NCBI GenBank assembly: GCA_020740775.1 | Contig: JAHEWK010000011.1 | Coordinates: 1,612,001 to 1,676,000, forward strand | Direction: 5' to 3' | Length of the DNA: 64,000 nucleotides | From: Ilyonectria destructans | Lineage: Eukaryota; Ascomycota; Sordariomycetes; Hypocreales; Nectriaceae | Part shown: in pieces, positions 42,286-55,142 of the stretch | How positions within the stretch are numbered: the first letter of the stretch is position 1 | How the letters are laid out: every line of letters begins with the position of its first letter | Translations under genes and position numbers: made by a program | The notes under the pieces: model-generated | Database searches by the model: none | What the model was told of the DNA's origin: nothing | The model's input: the letters and a program-made list of their open reading frames with translations, nothing else

Positions 42286-44428
42286 TCATCCCGATTCTTT
42301 CCGTCGCGCCCACCGCCAGATCCTCTGGAAACCAGGAATCCGCCATTCCATTAGCATGGCTACCATCACACAGCCGCTGAAACCGGTAGCAGGGATGATT
42401 AGTCCTACAATGACCGCTTTGACCGTGTCGCCGTAGAGCTGCGCTATCACTGCAAGAATGCTCAAGTACTTGAATTCGGTAGTTAGTGTCCATGTGTTGT
42501 CAGGCGAGAATAAACCCAGACTTACAAGCACAACAACCGAGATAATCATCCCCACCTGTGTCAGCTTTACAGTTCTCTCATGTTGAGCATCTGCGATTTC
42601 ATTCCGTAGCTGGAGAGACCGGTTAGCTCAAGTCTAGTCTAAACTTCTGCAGTTCGGAGCTTTGGACTTCAGGGAGCCTGCTGCGGACTCCGCATTCCAA
42701 GCATTCTCTTACCTCGACTTTGATTTCTTCAAACTGCGCCATAATCAACTTGAGCGGCCTCTCAAGGGCGTTTAATTCGTACCGGGAATGGCGCAGTTTC
42801 TCCAATGACTTGATTGCGAGTGGGTCATCTCTCAATGACTGAAATAGCCGACCCTTGGGGATTCCATCTTCGCCAAAAACCACCTCCTCGTTCAGGAATC
42901 TTTCCAATTCGCCGCTTATTTGCGATATGGCATAGAGTACCTTTGGTAGAATAGCCAGGGGTTGTTTCGTCCTCTCCTTAGCTTTCTTCAGAGAATGGTA
43001 GGAGCGTGGGCCCCCAGCATTATCTAAAGACTAGAGACCGCCAGTCAGTGATCAAGCATATCAACAAAGAGGAGGGAAATTTTGCAAGTTTTGACTGCCA
43101 CCTGCCTATTTGAATGATGGGGTAACTCACATGACACCGAAGACATTCCTTAAACTGTTTGCGAATATCATTCTGATAGTTCACCAAAGTTTCCAAGTAT
43201 TTTGCCAGGGATTGGAGTGCGTATGTTCGTGGGGTAATACTTGCTTCTATTGGAGACATGGTTATCGGATCAATGTCGTCATCTTGTTCCAGTCCGGTCG
43301 TATCCACTAATCCATCTGCATCCAACCTAGGATTGTGTTCAAAGGAGTCTTCGTTGAGGCAGACAGCAGTCCAATATGTATCGCTCTTTCCAGTCACCAT
43401 CAAGGAAAAGTTCACTTCATGAAGGAATCTTGGAGTCAGCTTATCTCGTTTCTCATCCCGCTTTACTTCTGCTGGATTCTTGGAGGTCAGGAAGGACAGA
43501 TCGAACCGATGGCGGAGCTCTGCTCTGTCTCCGATAGTCCGAGTATCCTTCCGGTCCACGTAGCTGATGGCCAAGCACGGGAGGTTGAAAAGGATGATGA
43601 AACACCCGTTCCACACGCCAGAATTATAGACTCGGATGCGTGGTTCGGGTGTGGTGGTAAGATAGTTGGCCAGGAGCTCCCTGTAACCTTGGTATTGCGA
43701 TGCAGGAGCAGTCCTCATCAGGCTCAGAATGCAAGGTCCATCTGGATGATTGATATATCTAGAGAGACATAGTCAGTTTTAGCTCAAACAGAGCAAGATT
43801 CAGAACACTTACATTCGCCGTGATTGGTGGATGTTGGTCCGGTCTGTAGGTCTTTCTGATAGTCGCTTCAAGACGAGTGTTAAGTCAACAACCATTTACT
43901 TACACGGTGTTCCGGGGGAGGATTCCCACGTACCTTCTTTTTCAACATCTCATACAACTGGAGGGCAGAGGATATCCCCCCATAGGTCCGCTGGGAGGTC
44001 AAGTCCTTGGAGGTCCCGCTTTGATCAGATACCCACACGCTGGTTTGGTGAAGTGCATCTTGAATCTGTGACGGTGCAGGAGCTACAGGGAGACAATTCC
44101 GGAGAACGAAGTCGGATCCCACGCAGAAATCTTCGACTTCCTGCGCAACACGCTCCCATAGCCGAGAAGGTGAATCAGGCAAGATGAAAAATCGTATCTC
44201 GTTGAAATCAGCGTCGATTTCGTCTTGGAGGGCAAGCAACGGAAGTTGGAGGCCCGGCCGGTTCTCGTCCTTTGCTATAATTGCAGTCCCAGGCGGGAAC
44301 AGAGCCAGCCATGGATCAGGCTGAGGCCGATCGACCCCAGGGGTAGTGGCAGTCACCACGCGGCGGCGGCAGCGGCGGCGACGGCGGCGCCGCATTCGCC
44401 CCTGGGACTGTTTCGGCTTGTTGATCAT
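42286..44428 (-). CDS. Fungal membrane protein of unknown function with C-terminal transmembrane segments
   Basis: Six exons were assembled: 44428-43934, 43865-43813, 43758-43131, 43030-42713, 42609-42526 and 42468-42286, giving 586 aa with consistent phases. An Arg tract (R-R-R-R-R-R-R-C-R-R-R, about 14-24) opens the protein. A long soluble part follows (W-E-R-V-A-Q-E-V; R-R-I-Y-I-N-H-P; Y-W-T-A-V-C-L-N-E-D), then a helical stretch ending L-R-N-E-I-A-D-A-Q-H-E-R. Two hydrophobic segments come near the end: V-G-M-I-I-S-V-V-V-L-Y-L-S-I-L-A-V-I-A and A-V-I-V-G-L-I-I-P-A-T-G-F. The layout resembles fungal CorA-like proteins, but no G-M-N pore motif is present. Two introns end in AAG, and the last (57 bases) is in frame without a stop. 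Exon 2 borders are the weakest part of the model. Confidence 0.65.
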
Positions 44429-44718
44429 CTTGGTCCGGTTGAAAGCATCCCGCGGGGGGGAGATCTGGAGGATCTAGCTATCTAAGGAGGTCAGCCAAAG
44501 ACTGATCTCTCAACGATAATAATACGCATCACCATCACCCCCAACCGCAACCGTTCACATTCTTTCGACGCCGGCTTTTGTAGGTCTGGCTAACGATGCA
44601 ATTTCCTTTTTATCCTGGAGTATGGGAAATACATTGACTGCATCTTCTGTGCCACCTTTCATCTTCGCACCTCCAAACCCAAAAAATCGACATACTTTTG
44701 AAACGCCAGACGCCAGGA

Positions 44719-45313
44719 TCAATCTAGGAAATCTTCCTCGTCTTCGGGTGCAGGAAGACCGTTGGAGCCGCGTATGTGGAAGCGCTGAGTGTTGCAGTTG
44801 GGACAACGAGGGATGCCGCAGTGCGGACAGGGATCGACGCTGACTTTCATACCTCCGTGCCCACAGCAGCACTGGTGGGATTGTAAGCGTATTGTATATA
44901 TTGGCATTTCCATACTGTCTATTTGCGAAAATAGGTTGGGTACATACGCATATCCAGATCCAAACAACCTTGCGGCGAGGCGGCAGCTCCCGAAAAGGCA
45001 GCGGTTGACGTGGAGGGGGCGGTGTTTCGGACCTCGCAGATTCGGCGGCACGGACAAGAAGGCAAAAAAGAGGCTGATTCGAAGGCGAAAGAGGCGGCTT
45101 TTGGGCTCTCTTGAAGGATTCGTCGGGCCAGACATCTGGCTCCGTTGGACGCATCCAGAAGTGTGTCGAGTGGCCTCGGCATGTCCTTGGTTGTCGCGTC
45201 TGCGTCTGCGCCTGCGTCCGCTCCATGGCCCCGTGACAGTCAATCCAAGTCCTTGGTGTGGGTGTCGAGATCCCGGCCGTTCCCGCGTGGTCTCCAGCAG
45301 CAAATAGGGTCAT
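44719..45313 (-). CDS. Small zinc-ribbon-like protein
   Basis: Two exons, 45313-44948 and 44871-44719, join as W-I-W-I-C|C-C-C-G-H-G-G, giving 172 aa from the ATG at 45313. Later in-frame ATGs at 45226 or 45154 are also possible starts. The Cys cluster (C-C-C-C-G-H, then V-D-P-C-P-H-C-G-I-P-R-C-P-N-C) has paired C-x2-C knuckles typical of zinc ribbons in short fungal proteins. The N-terminal half is low-complexity, rich in Pro, Ser and Arg, and probably disordered. The tail is acidic (A-P-E-D-E-E-D-F-L-D). The intron (GTATGT donor, CAG acceptor) is in phase 0 and restores the Cys run, which supports the model. The function is unknown. Confidence 0.6.
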
Positions 45314-48219
45314 ACCAGGCCGCAAACAAGCAATCCCAATTCCTCACGCAGACACGCACGAAACGAGCGTTTGCTGATTTTTTTTTTTTGCAGGTGTGTG
45401 GTGGTTCGCGGCTCAGGAGCCCTTAAAACGAGGCGAACCTGGCCTGTCTTCAATTGGCGGTCTGATGGTACCAAATGTCCTTGCGAATTGACTGGTTACT
45501 TATCAGTCAAGGGAAGTCACCGCTCCGAGACAATGCTTCGCCCCCATGCATACCATCCTTTATTAGATGACCCATGGTTCCCCGGGAGAAATGGATCGGT
45601 GGCATCTAGCGTAACGAGAGAGCTGGTGTACTACCTCCCGAGCCTACATAGAAATTAGAGTCGCCCTCTGTTCTGTTGTGACCCCAGGGGCAAAAGAGAC
45701 ATCGATTTTGACCCCCGACCGATCATTGCTGTAATTTTAAATCCTCGAACAAGCCTAGGCGACGCAGACCAATATCCCAACGTGACCTTTGTGGCTGATC
45801 GGGTCTAGTAAATTTAGTTCTTCAACAGCCAGCTCACTCAGCGTCAGCCAAAGCCTCGTCCGCTGAAAGCCACAATCAAGATCACTGGAGCCCATCAATA
45901 TCCACGCGGGTACTCACCCAAGCGAACTCCGGCTGTACCTTGTACTCTGCGACGGGGATCAAGGGGCGGACGAGTCCCCCGGAGCAACCGTTATTCGGCA
46001 TTGGAAAAACAGGGCGAGACGAGAGACGACAAAGCCATCCATGCAGTGCTTGTTCGGTAAGTCGGACTTAATTTGTTGAGGGCTGCTGCAGTTGCAGTGG
46101 GCAGAACTTTCTGTACGGCGCTGCGCCCTACTGCGCGAAGTTACTGTTGATCAGCCCCCCGCAAGGCACCACACCGGCGCCTGCCATACCTCCACTGGCG
46201 TCTTATATTGCTTCGGTGAGGCGGTAGACGATTGTGGAATGAGCTGCAATCAGTCATGTGTGCCGTGGTGGGGTCGATGTTGCCCAATGCCGTCTTACAT
46301 CGGGTGCTACGGGTGTCGTCAGAAAGAGCAAATGGACGCCTGAAGTCCTCGCATATTGACGACAGTAATAACGAGAGAAGAATACTGGTTGAGAGGGTGG
46401 TTTGCCCCCAACACTGCCTTCGTACACGTCTGCCGTTTAGGTGCACTTGGTATAGAAGCCAACGTACCACTGACGATTGCAAGGCGGGCTCTCGTAAACA
46501 CACGGCCACGTCAACTATTGAGCAAGTCGGCATCCGAGCTCGGCATGGGCACAAATCAACTGGCCCGCGGATGGAGTACCAGATGCATGCCTCCGGCGCG
46601 TGGAACGCCACCTACATACAAGGGCCGCTGCACGGTAGAGTTCCGGACCCCCTCACCCGGCACGCCTCGATTGGCCTTCGCCGGCAGGGACCCTCGTACA
46701 GAACTTCACCTCACCGTCGTTGGTACCTCTGCTTGTTGCCATCTACTGGTCTCACGGACCACCGTCTCGCGTGGTTGCAGCATACCAAAGGAGACTACAC
46801 GAGCAGCACGGCCCCAAGAGTTACCGAGTAACAAAGCCATGACTCGGTGTTTCCTGACCTACTCACGGGATACTCATCACGGGGTAGAGTTGGGTTTATA
46901 ACAGGCCCTGACAGTGGCAATCATGGCAGTCACACTGCTCGTTGGCAAGCGAGGGTGTTCGAGATCACGGTAGGAACTTGTGTCCTGGACGCTGTATCTG
47001 TCGAGCTGATCACAAGAGGACACAGCCCGTGTATTTTCCCAGTGTTACGTCGGTGTGGGATATGCAGCACCTGTTTTCTCGGGATCAAAGTCTTTGAAAC
47101 CCGAATTGAACTCACATTGTTGCCTCACTACAGTTAGACTCCCCAACCGGCCTACTGTACTGTACTTGCCACAATGACCAAACACCGGCCTCGGTTGATG
47201 CCTCCCGGCAAATCATAACCAACTCTCATATCGCCCTCCACTTTTCGGGTTGCAGATAAGTAGAAGATCCTCTAGGATTCTCTGACCGAGGGATGATCAC
47301 CCTGGAACAGTAGTTGGCAGTTTTTCCACTCACCGCACTTGTCAACTATCACATTTGACTACCACAAATCGGGCATTAGATCTGGCGAGCGTGCATGAAT
47401 TGTCTTCACCGACAACGTTGGCGGGATCCAGGAGATCGGAATCCGCCCTTGCAGGGTATAGCTCCAAACTAACTTTGGGAGGGATGAGGGCCACTGGAAT
47501 ATTCCGTTTGACTGTGCCCCTTGAGCGCGTGGACAAGGGCTATACAAATCATTGAGGATGAACCGCAAGTCTCCCTGGTGACGTAGTGGCAGGCAATCCC
47601 CGGCTGAAACTATCAAGTGTTTCGGAGTATGCATTCTTACTCAGATCGATAGTCTTAATATTATGATCTATACACGAATCAAGGCGGATTGACGAAATTG
47701 AGACAGGTCGACAATGGTGTCATGACAATCTCAATCAGGGATGTTGCCGTTAAAAGGGCAAGGGCTCTCTGACTAGCATCATCTCCTAATCTCAAAACTG
47801 GCCTGCTCACCGAACGTCACCGAACGCGCTAATACGGTGAGAACACACCGGGCGGATAAGATGTCTTAAAAATCTCTTCACTAAAGTCTGGCTGGCTAGT
47901 GACTACTGTGGCTGAGACACCCGGGCCATTTTGGGGAAAGCAAGGGGTATTGGATGGTTCTGCTTGGGAATTGACGAAAGCGGTCAGAGCGGCGGCCTGC
48001 GTTCTGAGTTGACCCCCAATTCCAGAAGGCAGCAGCTGTTTCAGCGCAAAGCTCAAAGAGGACGTATTATGTTCCATAGCCACAGCCGACAGACGGCTCT
48101 GCCGTTCAAGTCAAATCATCTTTACTTTTGGCCAAGTTGAAGACTGAAAGATCGCTTGTTAATTACGAGCCTTAAAACACATGATCCCTTCCGGCGTTTC
48201 CCATCCCAGTCTCAACCTT
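45314..48219. other. 2.9 kb intergenic, no gene supported
   Basis: Several overlapping frames of 90-200 codons on both strands (for example 46232-46831 plus and 46141-46611 minus) lack motifs and conflict with each other. An 84-codon minus frame at 47829-48083 is the cleanest small candidate, but nothing supports it. A T-run lies at about 45380-45390. Confidence 0.45.
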
Positions 48220-50844
48220 CTATTGTTCCAAATTGCCCATTGAATTCATAACCACAGCGCCCCAATCTAAATAGCCATCAAACCAGATGGACGGGTCCAC
48301 GCCATGAAGCATCTCGGTCGTCCACGGCGTTGTGGCGCTCCAGTTCGGACCCATCTGATCTGCAGACATATCACCATTATCAAGGAAGGGCTCAGAGCCA
48401 TCAATACTAGACTTGCTGGTATCAACACTCCCGCTATCCTCCATGTTAGTGTCTCGCTCGCTGTCGTCTTGAAGCTTGAGCGCCTCTGTCCCAGCCGCAA
48501 CAATCTCGGCCCATCGTTCAAGTTTTGCCCGAGTGATCCGGACTTTGACAGCGCTCATAGTCCAAAGAGTGTGGTCTAACGCCCCAGGCTCCGCCGGGCC
48601 GGCCTGGAACCTCGCGTTGGCTTCTTCGAATCGTGAGCAGATTCCTGTGAGAAATCCAGACACGTCCAGGGAGAGACCGGGCTGAGTCTGGATCTGCGAT
48701 CGAAGCGCCGCCACTGCACCTGGTAATCTTGGATCCGTTCCTTCACGAAGGACGATCTGTCCGACATCCTGCGAATCCTTGTCCCGAGAGCTCGGGCTTG
48801 GTTCAGAAGGTGTCGGCTTCCCCGATTGTAGACTGGCAGCGTACTCTGAATCGGCCTTGAACATATTCCGATTCGGGTTATTTTCGCTTGTGTCAACTGG
48901 CATTGGCGTCTGTGGTTGTTGATTCAACGTGATGGGTACGGTGAACTTAGCCCACCGACCGAGCATGGTAAGTCCGTACACAAGTTGAGCAGCGATTGGG
49001 GTAGTCTGGCGGTAATACTCAGAGACTGGGATCGAAAGCCAGTTGTCAAAGAATTGGTTAAGCGCATTTCTCGATTGGTAAAATATGTCGAGAGCAGAGG
49101 CAGCTCCCAGCGTGGGAGAAGTAAGAGACTCGGACATGGAGATTATTCGAGGGGTATCGAGTACCGGGGGTTCGTAAAGGCGAAGTGCTGCCGTATTGAG
49201 AAAGGCATTGATAATTTCTATAGTTGTTAGAAATATACGCGAACCATGGGTTTGTGCTACCAACTATCACTCTTTAGATTTGCAGGTAGGGAATTTCGAA
49301 TCCGATCAAGCTCGCCCTGAAATGCTGAAACGTAGGCCGACATGGGAGCTGTAGGGACGCCGACAACCTCCTCTGCTGGGCTATCTGGAGAATTGAGCAG
49401 GGAAATGCGTTCTGTCAGGTGTTGTATGCGGACTAGATGTACGAGGTTCACATCCGTTTCGTATTCATTCTCGTCTTCGAGCACCTGGACACATTCTTGA
49501 ATGTACTTGGTATATCTCATCGACTCAATTCTTGAGAATCCCAGAGACATTCTAGCATGCGTTAGCGATGAAATAAAAGGAAGTAGGATGGACAATCCTA
49601 CGCTGATGATAAGAACCAGACCCCTAGAAGCGCTCGCCTCTCTTCGTTGGTCCTTCTTTCTGGATAGAATGGTTTCACAACCATGAGATTAGTCCGCTCG
49701 AGAAGACTTGGACTACGATGCAAGCCCAATTCTCCAACAAGAGTCACAGCCAAAGCTATGAGGTTGTTTAATTGAGCATGCATGAAGCAGTGGTATTGAT
49801 ACCACGCAGCTATCACGAGAATTCCCATTAATAAATCCAGTGATCGCTCCGAGCGGATAAGCATATGGTCGGCGATGTGTTGCATCAGATAATACATCTG
49901 GGCTCGCATGGATCTGAGGCTTCGAAATGACGTGACCATTCGGATAGCCGACATGAGGAACGGCCTATGAGATTTAAGTTTCGCGGCAGTGACATTGTTG
50001 GGTATCACTACGAAAGGGTGAAGTGCCTGTAGCTCGTTTCGGTATATGTTGAGTAGCACCTCATCAGAGTCTGGAGGTGGGGGTGCATCCCCGCTTTCTG
50101 GCCGGCAAATGCATGATGGCGGAGCGTAAGAGTTGTAGATCTCCGGGATGGCCCAGGGATTATCGCTGGGAGCAAAGGATGCTTCAGGGCGTTTTGAAGG
50201 AGTCTGCTGGTTGGAAACAGCTGGGTCTACTTCAGTGGGAATGCATGTGGTGTCCGTAGCCAGATCGGCATTTGTCAATCCTCCTGACGCCTTGAGTAGA
50301 TTGACAAGGCCATTGAGTCTCTCTTCGATTTGAGCCGTTCTCCTATTGGGTATGGTCAGTCCCTTGACGACATCATGACATCCCCAGTCATGACACGTGT
50401 GGATGGAGGTCCACAACATCATGCAAAAGGCCGCCGAAAAAGGGCCACCTACGAAGGCTTTGGTTGTCTCTTTTTTCGCGGACGATGGACTTGTTCGGCA
50501 CAATCCTTGACCAATCTCTCGCATCTGTAAAAGTCAGCCCATATAATTCAGATATAGTACGCTGAGGGAAATGTCTTGACGCGCATGGCCGTTCAACCCG
50601 GCCACTTACACCTGGGCTCGGACTTCGGCAGCACCGGCACCAGGGTCATGATCAAGTGTGAGGCTCTGTGCCTCGGCATCTCCTTAATCGTATCAAGAGT
50701 AATCGAGACCTTGACTCACCTGTCGCATTTGGCCCAAGGAGCTGTGTTTGACCTGATGCACTTCGCTTTCGCTATCGAGCACTGTTGACAGGCAGCGCCC
50801 CATTTAGCCGTCGCTGGCTTGGGCCGGTCGGCACTTGACAGCAT
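48220..50844 (-). CDS. Zn2Cys6 fungal transcription factor
   Basis: Five exons (50844-50720, 50524-50453, 50342-49602, 49551-49271, 49217-48220) give 738 aa. The binuclear zinc cluster near the N-terminus spans intron 1: C19-x2-C22-x6-C29-x10-C40-x2-C43-x6-C50. It is followed by a basic segment R-P-R-K-K-R and a coiled linker (R-T-A-Q-I-E-E-R-L-N-G-L-V-N-L-L). The middle region carries the fungal-specific transcription factor pattern: H-P-F-V-V-I-P, L-D-L-L-M-G-I-L-V-I-A-A-W-Y, E-L-G-L-H-R-S-P, and R-R-A-L-L-G-V-W-F-L-S-S-A after splicing. The C-terminus is acidic and ends in a W-F-D-G-Y-L-D-W activation-type segment. The target pathway is unknown; no biosynthetic cluster adjoins it. The first two exons are short and could be missed by automatic callers. 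Confidence 0.9.
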
Positions 50845-51531
50845 CTCAGCGCGAACACGGCCGAATTCGGATAAGGGGACAGGAGAAAGGGTATAGGTCG
50901 GAGCCGAAGAAGAGCCAAGAAGAGAAACAAGTCCGGCGGACTTTAACAGTGAAGATGCATGCCGTTTCTTTAAAAGGCGTCAGATGTTCAAGATGGTTGT
51001 CAAAGCGGAGTTTTCCATAAAGTCCGATTATAATCGTACTACTTTGTCCAGGCGAACTAGGCGGGGCTGTGTCAAATGCCAGGGGACTTGATTGGCAGAA
51101 TCAGCCACATGTTCTGAGGCTGCGACAACGGCTCAGTTGAGATTATCAGCTTGGACCAGCCGGAGAGTCCAGTAAACGCCGTGCTGAACAAGACAGGCAA
51201 GATAGAAGTCAACTGGTCCTCGGATACGGAATACAGTACGTCAACACGATCCGATGCATTGACTAATTACCGATGAGCCATCCGCGATGACGTACGCGGG
51301 ACAGGGAGTACTCAAAAATCACTGAATTGCACAGTCTAACGAAAGAAGCCTCTGTTACTGAGACACCTGATACAAGCTCCTTGCCTTTATGACGCCCGTA
51401 TATCAATACACCGATATGGTACATGCCGCCCTGGGGTTATGTGGTGTTGGAACCCGGCAGTCGGCTTATACGCTTCCCACATCCTATCCTCCCTTCCAAT
51501 CGCACCGCTAGGTTCGCTCTAGCATACCATT
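50845..51531. other. Intergenic, promoter of the Zn2Cys6 gene
   Basis: No gene is seen. It separates the regulator from the 3' end of the Vps3844-type gene. Confidence 0.5.
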
Positions 51532-52714
51532 CTACTTAGACCTCGAAACCCCGGCACCAATGACGCCAGGAAGCTTCTCTTCACCGACACTGAAGAGCAT
51601 TCCGATACCGAGGGTCAGAACGCCAACCATGACAATGGTGAATCCAGCAAACAGCCAGAACTGAACGCTAATGTCCTCCTTCGTACAAGCAGCGCCGGCC
51701 CAGTGGATCACGCTGCCCTGTTTGCTGACGGTGCTGAGACAGTGGCAAGTATAGCACACTTCCTTGCCGTCGGAACCGTCCGGCTTGGCATGCTTGTTCA
51801 GGCACGAACCGCGGCCAGAGCAGTTTCCAGTGCCGGTAGAGCAGCCGTCCAAGGAGCTGAAGCACGAAGGAATGGTGCCGGTCGAGGTGAAGAAGGCAGG
51901 GGAGTTGCTAACAGCGGAAGTCTGGGCAGACTCAGTGGCGTCTGAAGAGATGACAGCCTCGTCCTGTCGGCGTCGAAGCTCCTGTGACTTGTCGGACCAC
52001 TGTTTCGGGCTGGTCGACTCGGAGGAAGGAAGAAGAACCAAGGTGGTCTCCATTTCGCCAGACGCAGCGAGCTTCGTGAGCTTCGAGATCTTCTCAACCA
52101 AATTGTTAAGAATCTTAGAGTCCTGTGAGAAGTCAGTAAAAACAGGTCGGCGGAAGAAATGCCATGTCAATTACCTTTGACACGTCGTACTTGGCGACAG
52201 TGGACTTGCCACTCCAGCAGGTCTCCTCAAAGGGGTTGATGACCTGGTCCAGGGAGCACTTGTGCGCGTTTGTAATTCCAACGTTGTAGAAGTCGTTCTT
52301 GACCAGCTTCTCGTGCGCACCTGCCGAGGGCGGGTTCGAGATGGTGAAAGCGGGCTGCGCTTCGAGCGCGATACCCATTTTCTTGAACTGGGCGTCCGTC
52401 ATCCCCTCCAACATGACCACTAGCTGGCTTGGGAACACGCGTTCTTCATCGGCAAACAATTGGAAAGGCTCCTTTCCGAACGTGTTCATCAAGGACACGA
52501 CATCCTCAGGATCAGCGTCATCGGGGACATCGCTGAACGATGGACCCTTGCCGTTGGAGGCAAGACGCTGAAGCAGGATCAAGCGGGCGATGCTCGGGGA
52601 GATGGACGTCGACGACGCGGATTCGGGCGCGGGCAGAATGTAGACCTCGGCGGCGTGCTGAGCGGCAGCAGCGAAGCTGGCGAGGGCGGCGCTGAGCCCA
52701 ATGGTGAGCTTCAT
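51532..52714 (-). CDS. ER/vacuolar-sorting membrane protein, Vps3844 (DUF3844) family
   Basis: Exons 52714-52175 and 52122-51532 encode 376 aa. The start at 52714 opens a signal peptide (M-K-L-T-I-G-L-S-A-A-L-A-S-F-A). The luminal part precedes a conserved C-terminal domain. That domain holds C-F-S-S-L-D-G-C-S-T-G-T-G-N-C-S-G-R-G-S-C, an EGF-like Cys pattern, then C-Y-T-C-H-C-L and W-A-G-A-A-C. One membrane span follows (F-W-L-F-A-G-F-T-I-V-M-V-G-V-L) and a short tail E-E-K-L-P-G-V-I-G-A-G-V. This is the signature of the DUF3844/Vps3844 family, type I membrane proteins of the secretory pathway. The exact biochemical role is unclear. It is divergent from the mitochondrial-protein gene. Confidence 0.9.
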
Positions 52715-53104
52715 TTTGGCAAGGGGGTGATGAAGCTTGGTTGTTGGCAGGGCCAGGCTGAGATAGCTTGGAACTGTCGCAAGCTCCAGGCACCAAAGAG
52801 TCCTTGCCGCGATGCACGTGTCGGGACTCGGGGCCCCCAGTTGTTCCGTCATACAGTGTGCTCGTGCGCGATTTGCGTGCGCGGCTGTACAGTGTGCCTG
52901 ATATATCCGCACCGTGGTCTTGGCTGTTTGCCCATTGAACCAACCGCCGGCGCCGGCACGTAGCACATCCGTCACCATCAGAATCGCCACTACCATGATG
53001 CTTTTCTTGTCATAACGTGGCTTCGAGACGGCGAGGGCGAGTTTCCCCTATACCATCTGTTCGTTTCTTTACTCTTCTAGCCTTCTGGCTCTGTCAGAGA
53101 CGGA
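52715..53104. promoter_or_regulatory. Shared upstream region of two divergent genes
   Basis: 390 bases lie between the start codons of the Vps3844-type gene and the mitochondrial-protein gene; both promoters must lie here. An in-frame extension of the Vps3844-type frame runs into it but lacks a signal peptide and was rejected. Confidence 0.5.
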
Positions 53105-54525
53105 ATGTTTGCTCGACAAGTTGCCTCTCGGCACGCGACGCTCTCTACAATCCCTGTGCAACGAGCTCTCTGCCGACAAATTCGACCGTTCGCGAAACAA
53201 ACGAGACAAACGAGACAAATATCATTTCTACCATGGCGCCGACAAAAGTCGCCCTCAAACTTGCCAGTTTATTTCCCTAAACCCATTGTTCAACGGCGGT
53301 CCTATGGCCCGAGCCTCCGTCGACGGATCGGGTGAGCAGCCTCACCCCACCATGTTCCAAGTGATGCAATGTCCTAACACATCATACAGACGAGCCGTCT
53401 TCACAACCATTGTTTTATATACCTGCTGGCAAATATTTGCCACCGTCGTATTCGATCCACTACTCGATTGGGCTGACGAAGAATGGGAAGCCTTGTCCGA
53501 CAAGGAGAAGGAGGAGGTGCAGAACATGGAGGAGGACGAGCCCATGTTATTCCTGCCGTTCCCGTTTACCACCAAGGAGGTCAAGCAGCCGCCGTACCGG
53601 GGTTCTGACCCGGAATGGGAGATGTTTGTCAAGGTGAACCAGGATACGAAGCTCCAAAAGGAAATCAAATGTGAGTCGACGACATGGACATGTGTGTCGT
53701 CAGTTGCTAACACGTTCTAGTCGGCCTAGCGGATGAAATCAAACGAGGAGTTGAGAAAAACCCAGCATTCGTTCGGCTATTGGGTGGTGGTGCTATCAAG
53801 GTCAAGAAGCTCTGGTTGGATATCATATATCCACCCTCCCCTCCACCGAAGCATTATGTGTCTGGGTAAGCAATCCGGTTACCACACCATGGCCTAGCTA
53901 ACATATGATCAGTCTCATCGTTGATGAGGAGGGCCTCTTCTGGGGCGATCGACCCATAGACTCTACCGCGGCAGGCCACTTGGATAAGGCCATCTATCCC
54001 AAGGCAGTCGCATTAACTACATGGACGTTTATCAACTTTCTATTCAAGCAGACAATGCAGGATATCGCCAAAGTCCTGGGCTTGAACAACTCGAACCCTC
54101 CCGAACCTACATGGCAATCAGTGACTATAGACCGTCTCAACGGACAGGGGAACGGATTTGGAAGCTCCGGAAAACAAACAGTACGGATACTCGGACAATC
54201 TGAAAGGCCTGCCCAGGGACAGTTCCCGACGGGGAGTGGAGACATCATCGGCACCCTTTTCGGCGGCGAGACTCAACTAGACCCTCGCATCCAGGCCGCC
54301 ATACAGGCAGCCTCACTTACATTTGCTCGGAACTGGAAACCCACGAAAAGCCCTCCTACCCGGGGCTGCATCAGAGTCGATGGAGTAGTAGAACTGCGAG
54401 GCAAGACTGCTTGCATGGCCGTGTACGTCCTGGGATGGTACGACCCTCAGTTGCGCAAGTTCATGGGCATCCAGACTGGTCTCAAGCATCTAGTCCAGAT
54501 CAAGCAGCGACCAGCGCCCGGCTAA
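53105..54525 (+). CDS. Mitochondrial membrane protein of unknown function
   Basis: Four exons (53105-53331, 53390-53670, 53721-53865, 53913-54525) give 421 aa. The N-terminus M-F-A-R-Q-V-A-S-R-H is rich in Arg, Ser and Gln and lacks acidic residues for over 60 residues, a clear mitochondrial presequence. Just after intron 1 comes a single membrane segment (A-V-F-T-T-I-V-L-Y-T-C-W-Q-I-F). A long soluble domain follows with L-F-L-P-F-P-F-T-T-K-E, W-L-D-I-I-Y-P-P-S-P-P-P-K-H-Y and a conserved-looking end (R-G-C-I-R-V-D-G; M-A-V-Y-V-L-G-W-Y-D). I recognise no named domain; an inner-membrane protein is the best guess. The first intron must be removed: reading through it joins a different frame. 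Confidence 0.8.
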
Positions 54526-55142
54526 AAAACAAACAAAGCTGTACTAGTTCGGAAATGTGGTATGGAAGGCATCGGGGAGATATTTCGCATAACTTTGCGT
54601 GGCGCTCGGGACTGGGTTCTGCTTTGAGATACCATAGAATTCAGAATATCACGACTTCCATCAAAAAGCCCAACACCCGCTCCCAAATCAAACTTCCCCG
54701 TGTGAAGCGCTCATTTGAGAGAGAATATGATCTACAAATCTTGAAATCACTAGCCTGGACCCGTGCATGACATCAAACACATTCGCGAACAGACATGAGG
54801 CCAATTGTTTTGATTATATATGGCTATGTAACCCGATCTTAGGGTATGGAAGTCAATTGTTTCCCCCCAAGGCAAAGCCAAGAAGCCAACCCCTCCAGCT
54901 GCGCCCAATCCATGCCAGCTGCGAACCAAAAGACGAAGCTGCACGACTCAAGAAATACCCCTTACATCCCGTTCCATGCCCTGGGAATAGCACCGTCCCA
55001 TTCCACCACGTCCCATAACGCGCCGAAAACAATCCCGCCCATAAAAGACAGCCCCCCTTCAATGTTACAATCATCAGTATCCCTGTCTGTACCCCGTCGG
55101 CATAGGAAGCCACTGGGTGTGCCTTTGGTGGCGAGGGAATGT
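54526..55142. other. Intergenic, convergent 3' regions
   Basis: 3' flanks of the mitochondrial-protein gene and the Rsc4-like gene. No gene is seen. Confidence 0.5.

Noticed and set aside
46232..46901. Two long plus-strand frames of 181 and 199 codons
   Set aside because: They overlap each other and a minus frame, lack domains, and have no plausible splice partners.
47829..48083. 84-codon minus frame as a small gene
   Set aside because: Possible but unsupported: no signal peptide, no motif and no promoter features; left out of the gene list.
53105..53400. Apparent frameshift in the leader of the mitochondrial protein
   Set aside because: A normal 58-base intron (53332-53389, GTGAGC donor, CTAAC branch site, CAG acceptor) links the presequence frame to the body; no frameshift is needed.
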